This document shows positions 5,702 to 6,464 of a DNA stretch of 6,464 bases, piece after piece. The notes beneath the pieces were generated by a model. It was not told the origin of the DNA. It made no database searches and saw nothing but the letters and a program-made list of their open reading frames with translations. Numbering within the stretch: the stretch's first letter is position 1; the number at the start of each line of letters is the position of its first letter. Source of the DNA: Betaproteobacteria bacterium (GTDB taxonomy: Bacteria > Pseudomonadota > Gammaproteobacteria > Burkholderiales > Thiobacillaceae); contig JAIFLB010000105.1 of NCBI GenBank assembly GCA_020049245.1, positions 1-6,464 on the forward strand, read 5' to 3'. The position numbers and the translations under genes were made by a program.

Positions 5702-6464
5702 ATGAAATTGCGCACTCTGGTTTTAGCACTGATGACCCTCGCCGCCCCTGTCGCCTGGTCCGCCGAGCCGATCGAAGCCATCCCCGTATTCAAGCCAAAG
5801 AACCCGGCCATGGTCGAGTTGGGCAAAAAGCTGTATTTCGATCCGCGTCTGTCCAAGTCGGGCTTCATCTCCTGCAATTCCTGCCACAACCTATCGATGG
5901 GCGGCACCGACAACCTGAAGACTTCGATTGGCCACAACTGGCAACAAGGCCCGATCAACTCACCCACCGTGCTCAATTCCAGCATGAATCTGGCTCAATT
6001 CTGGGACGGTCGTGCCAAAGACTTGAAAGCACAAGCCGGCGGCCCGATCGCCAATCCAGGAGAAATGGCGTTTACGCATGAATTGGCGGTGGATGTATTG
6101 AACTCGATGCCTGGCTACAAAGCCGAGTTCAAGGCGGTATTTGGCAAAGATGCTGCCAACATCGACATGGTCACCGATGCCATCGCCGCCTTTGAAGAAA
6201 CCCTGACCACGCCACATTCACGTTTCGACAAATGGCTGAAAGGCCAAAAGAATGCACTGACCAAAACTGAACAGGAAGGCTACACACTGTTCAAGGACAG
6301 TGGCTGCACCGCCTGCCATTACGGCCCGGCCGTCGGCGGCAACTCGTTCCAGAAAATGGGTCTGGTCGCCAAGTACGACACCCCGAACAAAGCCGAGGGC
6401 GTGGCTGGTCTGACCGGTGTTGATGCCGACCGCATGAAGTTCAAGGTACCGACCCTGCGTAACG
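5702..6464 (+). CDS. ccpA: Periplasmic di-haem cytochrome c peroxidase (5' part)
   Basis: The first 254 residues of a bacterial cytochrome c peroxidase, which reduces H2O2 to water with electrons from small c-type cytochromes or azurin-like donors in the periplasm. A signal peptide is visible: KLR, a hydrophobic run to about residue 18, and a cleavage site near 20-21. Two haem motifs are present, C58-N-S-C61-H62 (peroxidatic, low-potential side) and C202-T-A-C205-H206 (electron-entry side). Further family residues keep the spacing known from the Pseudomonas aeruginosa enzyme: H78 (equivalent of H71), W101 between the haems in QFWDGRA, Q111, and E121 in NPGEM. The distal Met ligand of the second haem would lie past the window edge. 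The frame is open to 6464; a full protein is usually about 320-350 residues. The related MauG family is less likely given the close wording of the H78-to-E121 region. Its own promoter and leader suggest separate transcription from the exonuclease gene. Confidence 0.94.
   Translation, partial: MKLRTLVLALMTLAAPVAWSAEPIEAIPVFKPKNPAMVELGKKLYFDPRLSKSGFISCNSCHNLSMGGTDNLKTSIGHNWQQGPINSPTVLNSSMNLAQFWDGRAKDLKAQAGGPIANPGEMAFTHELAVDVLNSMPGYKAEFKAVFGKDAANIDMVTDAIAAFEETLTTPHSRFDKWLKGQKNALTKTEQEGYTLFKDSGCTACHYGPAVGGNSFQKMGLVAKYDTPNKAEGVAGLTGVDADRMKFKVPTLRN

Noticed and set aside
5575..6081. Plus-strand frame of 168 codons overlapping the peroxidase start
   Set aside because: It runs through the promoter and leader and then overlaps the peroxidase in another frame. 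The peroxidase frame has a signal peptide, haem motifs and a strong ribosome site.
1..6464. Mobile element or defence island
   Set aside because: No transposase, integrase, terminal inverted repeats, att-like duplication or tRNA was seen. Apart from the exonuclease fusion the genes are ordinary metabolism, signalling and respiration genes.

Overview
The window looks like chromosomal DNA of a Gram-negative bacterium, most likely a beta- or gammaproteobacterium. This rests on a glycolate oxidase GlcF, a DUF3369/HD-GYP response regulator, a periplasmic di-haem cytochrome c peroxidase, and GC-rich genes with tight spacing. The species cannot be named from the sequence alone. There is no rRNA, tRNA, CRISPR array, insertion sequence or phage gene.

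Layout. Positions 1-915 (+) are the 3' part of glcF, truncated by the window edge. It converges across 23 bp on a two-gene minus-strand operon. That operon is a membrane histidine kinase with a periplasmic c-type haem motif (2536-4023) followed by a response regulator with an HD-GYP c-di-GMP phosphodiesterase domain (939-2504; the ATG at 2504 is preferred over an upstream TTG). A 181-bp divergent intergenic region separates the kinase from a plus-strand gene (4205-5260) that joins a four-helix membrane domain to a DEDDy 3'-5' exonuclease domain. Positions 5261-5701 are non-coding or micro-coding. They hold a 12-bp tandem array that reads as a basic peptide in the exonuclease frame, a 14-bp tandem array, a perfect palindrome, a sigma70-like promoter and a widely spaced 9-bp inverted repeat. 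After them comes a di-haem cytochrome c peroxidase gene (5702 to the right edge, incomplete).

How the genes may work together. The kinase and regulator form a classical two-component pair. A haem in the periplasmic DUF3365 domain could sense redox state or a gas ligand, and phosphotransfer to the REC domain would then set c-di-GMP hydrolysis. The peroxidase detoxifies H2O2 in the same compartment with c-type cytochrome electrons, so a shared redox theme is plausible. It is not shown by operon structure, because the exonuclease gene lies between them on the other strand.

Most unusual points: the membrane-domain/exonuclease fusion; the repeat-encoded basic tail one stop codon beyond it; and the pairing of a haem-c sensor kinase with an HD-GYP output.
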